Source of the DNA: Rugalucina vietnamica
Lineage: Eukaryota; Mollusca; Bivalvia; Lucinida; Lucinidae
Direction: 5' to 3'
DNA: 64,000 nt
Assembly: GCA_964017185.1 (NCBI GenBank)
Contig: OZ024869.1
Coordinates: forward strand, 53,284,761-53,348,760
The translations under genes were made by a program, and so were the position numbers. This document shows, piece after piece, positions 60,960 to 64,000 of this stretch; the first letter of the stretch is position 1, and each line of letters starts with the position of its first letter. The notes under the pieces are model-generated. The model saw only the letters and a list, made by a program, of their open reading frames with translations. It made no database searches and was not told where the DNA came from.

Positions 60960-61262
60960 ACACGACGCAAGAAAACCGACACAAACCGGCTGGTGCAGTC
61001 ACAGTAGAAGGCTAGAAAAAGTACAAGTAGGCAAAGATCAGGAAAAGGCGCAATCAGAAAAAGATTCATACTCCAAAAACCGAGGTGGGAAAAAACAAAC
61101 TAACAATCAGGTACTTATACCAGGAAACATATCGTAAGAAGCTGGAATTTCGGATTGAAGAAGAATAGGTGTTGTACTATCCGTTAAGCGAAAACAAAGG
61201 CTCTTCTGATCAGCTGTGCAGTTACTGGCCTGCGTCATTGTTTTCGCATATGCAAAAACGAT
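60960..61262. mobile_element. GAGCC MITE remnant with nested retroelement tail
   Basis: MITE pieces (gaaaaccgacacaaaccggc, ttgtactatccg, gcgaaaacaaaggc, gatcagctgtgcag) are interrupted at about 61017-61140 by the reversed 3' fragment of the RT-type element. The right end is cut by element C. Confidence 0.65.
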
Positions 61263-61265
61263 GTA

Positions 61266-61875
61266 TACAGGGTGTCCCAAAAACGTATTGTAATATTATG
61301 TTTATTATTTGTTTCATTTTTACAGGTAACTCAATCAAACTTTGCAGGAGTATGCTTTAAACAATGTCTATAGATATATATTAATTGCAATCACATACTA
61401 CGACTAATATCTGAAATGACCACCATTATTGTAAATGGCCGCTTTCGGAGTAATGAAATTTTTTACATCACACATTTGATGGTCGTTCACTCTCATTTTG
61501 GAATAAAATTTCCATTTTTCATCACTTTTTGTCCATTTTTAACAAACTTGTTTGAATTTCTGATAGTCAACATTACTTCCCCCACTTAATATCCTTTTTA
61601 AAGCAGAATAAAAGCTTGAAAATGCTCGGGTATTGCATCTTGTAACTGCTTTCCATTTCCAGGAATGCAAGTTGTAGCAGATAACAAGAAATGACATCAC
61701 AAATTTGTTATGACGTCACTTGCTAATGAAGAACCACTTAGCTAAATGGATGTCACATTGAGAATCAGTTATAATAGCACTACCACTGTATAAAATATCT
61801 TGGTTATATCTGTTATATTTAAAAAACTATGCACTTTTTTTGTAGCGGCTACGTTTTTTTGGGGGACACCCTGTA
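61266..61875. mobile_element. TA-target TIR element C (mariner-like MITE)
   Basis: The ends TACAGGGTGTCCCaaaaacgta and tacgttttttt-GGGGGACACCCTGTA are inverted repeats of the mariner type, flanked by TA. 610 bp, AT-rich, no transposase frame. The right TIR carries a short T/G-run expansion. Confidence 0.8.
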
Positions 61876-62099
61876 TATATACAAATAAATGGCATCTGGA
61901 TTTTTACATTATTTAATTCGTTATACTCATCGGGCGGATTTAACACAGTAACATAGCAACGTTAGTAACGATTACACATAGTAACGCGAGTTTATATATT
62001 CAAGAAATATTTGTCTTTTGACAACCTAGCTGAAACATCATTGACGTGAAATTTGTAGATAGGAAAAATAGAATTTTTAGGAACATCAACGGTCTAAAT

Positions 62100-63600
62100 G
62101 TGCAGAGACGGGTAGTTGTCTCGTTGAAGGGATTCTAATTGCTGGTCCATTTCGCAGTTTGTCGCCCGTCTGTCCGATGTAAAATTCTTGGCAGCCGTTG
62201 CAGATTAAAACATGAAGAACATTTTGCACTGTACAGTCCATGTTTTCTTTCACGTGAAATGTTTTGTTCTGCAGGGTTATGGTTGATCCTTCAATTAAGT
62301 GTTTATAAAGCCCACACCTGAGCTCATTACATTGGGATGATGACCTTTGCGGGTGATCTTAATGCATTAAATTCAGATTTTGTCAGCAGGCGCTTGAGGT
62401 TTGGGAGTTGTGTTTTGCATTTCACAATTTTTGTTTCTCTTAATATGTTTACATGGTTTCGTCCGAAAATACTCATGTTGTTTTTGATAATACAAAATAC
62501 CTCTTTGTTTTTAGGATTGTGAGTAGAAATAAAAGGTAGTTTATCTTCCGTTTCCTTATTGTTTACTTCCAGGGCAGAGACCTATAATTATCGCTCCCAT
62601 AGACTCCCATTGTAATTTGCCCCAAAACAAGACTCATTCATACTCTTCACAACTCATAGTGGACCCCAACACATTCAGCAAACGAGAGACCGCCCCAGGC
62701 CGTGTACAAGTGCAGCAAAAAGAGGGGGTTAGCCAGCATCCAAGGACGGTATTTTTCGCTGTTTAGGGACACCCCAAAATCGCTCAACAATGAAAAAATG
62801 ATTATTCAAAAATCACAACATCCGCAATTTGGCCATTGTATGGCAAAACAGCAGCTGATTAAATCACTCAACACAGCAAAATATTAAAGAAATATTACAC
62901 TATCATGTGACAAAAGACGGTTGATAGATCGCATTTATGACCAATGGTAGGGAGCGTTACATCTTAAATTTACCGCGGTAGATCTGCCCACACTTTGGGC
63001 CAATCGCTTGCAACGTTACAATTACTGATCTCTGTCCTCTAGGAGTTTGGCTCTTGGGATAGACATCTGCATTAATGACTTAGTTGGACATTTTGTTTGT
63101 ATAAGAGTATAAGACAATTCATTCAAGCGCGTTGTTAGTAAAGTCTCATCAGACACAGTTTTACATAGTCTTCTAGCTATAGAGAAAATGGTGTGTTAAT
63201 TTTTATGTGTTTAGGGTGGCAAGAATTGAAAATGAGATATTGCTTGGGATCAGTAACTTTATGAAAAATATCGGTAGAGACTGATGTTCCAGATTTCAAC
63301 ATCAGCACATCTAGAAAATGTAAAAATGTAGATTGATTAGTAGTTTGAATTGAAAATCTTTACGTAAGCTGTTCAATACATTTTCGAAGTAATTAAGATC
63401 CTGAAAAGGAAATGGTCAAATTGAAAAACAATCATCTAAAAATATTTTCCAGTTTTCCATTATATATTTTCCAAAATTGTGACCCTTTTCTAGTGCAATT
63501 CTGTTATACATGAGCTCTTATAAGTAGCCTAAAACCAGAGTTGCGTACGTTGGTGCTACCTTTGTCCCCATCACAGTGCCCTTCCGCTGGTTAAAAATGA
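62100..63600 (-). mobile_element. Penelope-like retroelement fossil
   Basis: Reading from 63600 down, the reverse transcriptase finger/palm region shows MGTKVAPTYA and the catalytic-loop equivalent FLDDCF. A later block contains FISTHNP and LPNLKRLL, and a GIY-YIG endonuclease signature ICNGCQEFYIGQTG lies at about 62200-62160. Order (RT then GIY-YIG) is diagnostic of Penelope-like elements. It is broken, with several breaks, truncated upstream, and contains an insertion. Old. Confidence 0.75.
62570..63039. mobile_element. hAT-like MITE nested in the Penelope-like fossil
   Basis: Left end cagggcagagacctataatt and right end aattactgatctctgtcct are imperfect inverted repeats around about 470 bp; the host retroelement resumes on both sides. 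No clear 8-bp target duplication, so the superfamily is tentative. Confidence 0.5.
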
Positions 63601-63606
63601 TTCATT

Positions 63607-63765
63607 GTCTGCGAAGCTGATCGGCGCCTTTGTTTTCGCTACACGAATAGTACAATTCCTCTTCTTCTTACATCCGAAAGTTCAAGCTTCACACCTTCTG
63701 TGATTGTACAGCCCGGTTTGTGTCGGACCAGGTCGGAACCCAAGTTGTTGGGGTTTTTCAGTCAT
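63607..63765. mobile_element. GAGCC MITE fragment
   Basis: gcgaagctgatcggcgcctt ... ttcgctacacgaatagtac ... ttgtgtcggaccaggtcgg ... gttgttggggttttt; lacks the left half. Confidence 0.75.
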
Positions 63766-63775
63766 GCACACAATC

Positions 63776-64000
63776 ATAAACAATGTTATGGTGGTGGTAA
63801 CATTACAAAAAAAGTATAAAAATGGCCAGGAACAAATGCAATCATAAACAAACATCAGTTTGAAACCCAAAGTGGAAATAACTAAAACCAACAAATAGGC
63901 AAAATACAACAAGAACATACGGTTATCCAAATGAGCAGCCATTACCCAAAATATGGTCACTATATGAACATAACAACAAGCCACACAAACCTGGGCCTTA
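63776..64000. other. Window edge, nothing recognised
   Basis: AT-rich. A minus reading frame (63984-63682) with hydrophobic stretches overlaps the MITE fragment and is not supported as a gene. Confidence 0.3.

Noticed and set aside
63682-63984. 100-codon hydrophobic minus-strand frame
   Set aside because: Half of it is MITE sequence and there is no other support.

Overview
The window looks like nuclear DNA of a mollusc, most likely a bivalve. It is AT-rich, carries short exons with GT-AG (and possibly GC-AG) introns, and is crowded with small inverted-repeat elements, tRNA-derived SINEs and microsatellites. The recognisable genes are families that are expanded in molluscs: ependymin-related proteins, an L-amino-acid-oxidase-like flavoenzyme, a C1q-domain protein and a Toll-like receptor. 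The species assignment is inference. All identifications were made by reading the sequence and no database was searched.

Layout. (1) Positions 1-11210 and 11211 to about 30340 are two copies of one ancestral tandem duplication. Each copy carries a complete six-exon ependymin-related gene on the minus strand (3040-7107 and 15572-20416). The second unit is much longer because a 3.3 kb foldback element, a SINE, several TA-target elements and other insertions landed in it after the duplication. Each copy therefore supplies empty sites for insertions in the other. (2) 32038-34613 is a decayed coiled-coil plus C1q-domain gene. (3) 35158-41228 is an apparently intact nine-exon FAD-dependent L-amino-acid-oxidase-like gene, also on the minus strand. 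(4) 41650-43784 is an inverted-repeat-bounded element filled with about 13 copies of a 150-bp satellite. Its right part and the following retroelement remnant are duplicated in tandem with no difference that I could see (2720-bp unit, 43058-48498). (5) 52339-54519 is an intronless Toll-like receptor of 726 residues. (6) 56225-59801 is a second foldback element with an internal 188-bp satellite. (7) 60.9-63.8 kb is a graveyard of a Penelope-like retroelement, a mariner-like MITE and hairpin MITE pieces.

Together: all protein genes found lie on the minus strand. The LAAO, C1q and TLR families all have known roles in invertebrate defence, and ependymin-related proteins are secreted glycoproteins. 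A shared function for this neighbourhood is only a guess. The most striking non-genic content is one hairpin MITE family with about 16 copies in 64 kb, several unrelated TA-target TIR elements that can be dated by paralogous empty sites, and three TIR-bounded elements whose interiors are tandem satellites.
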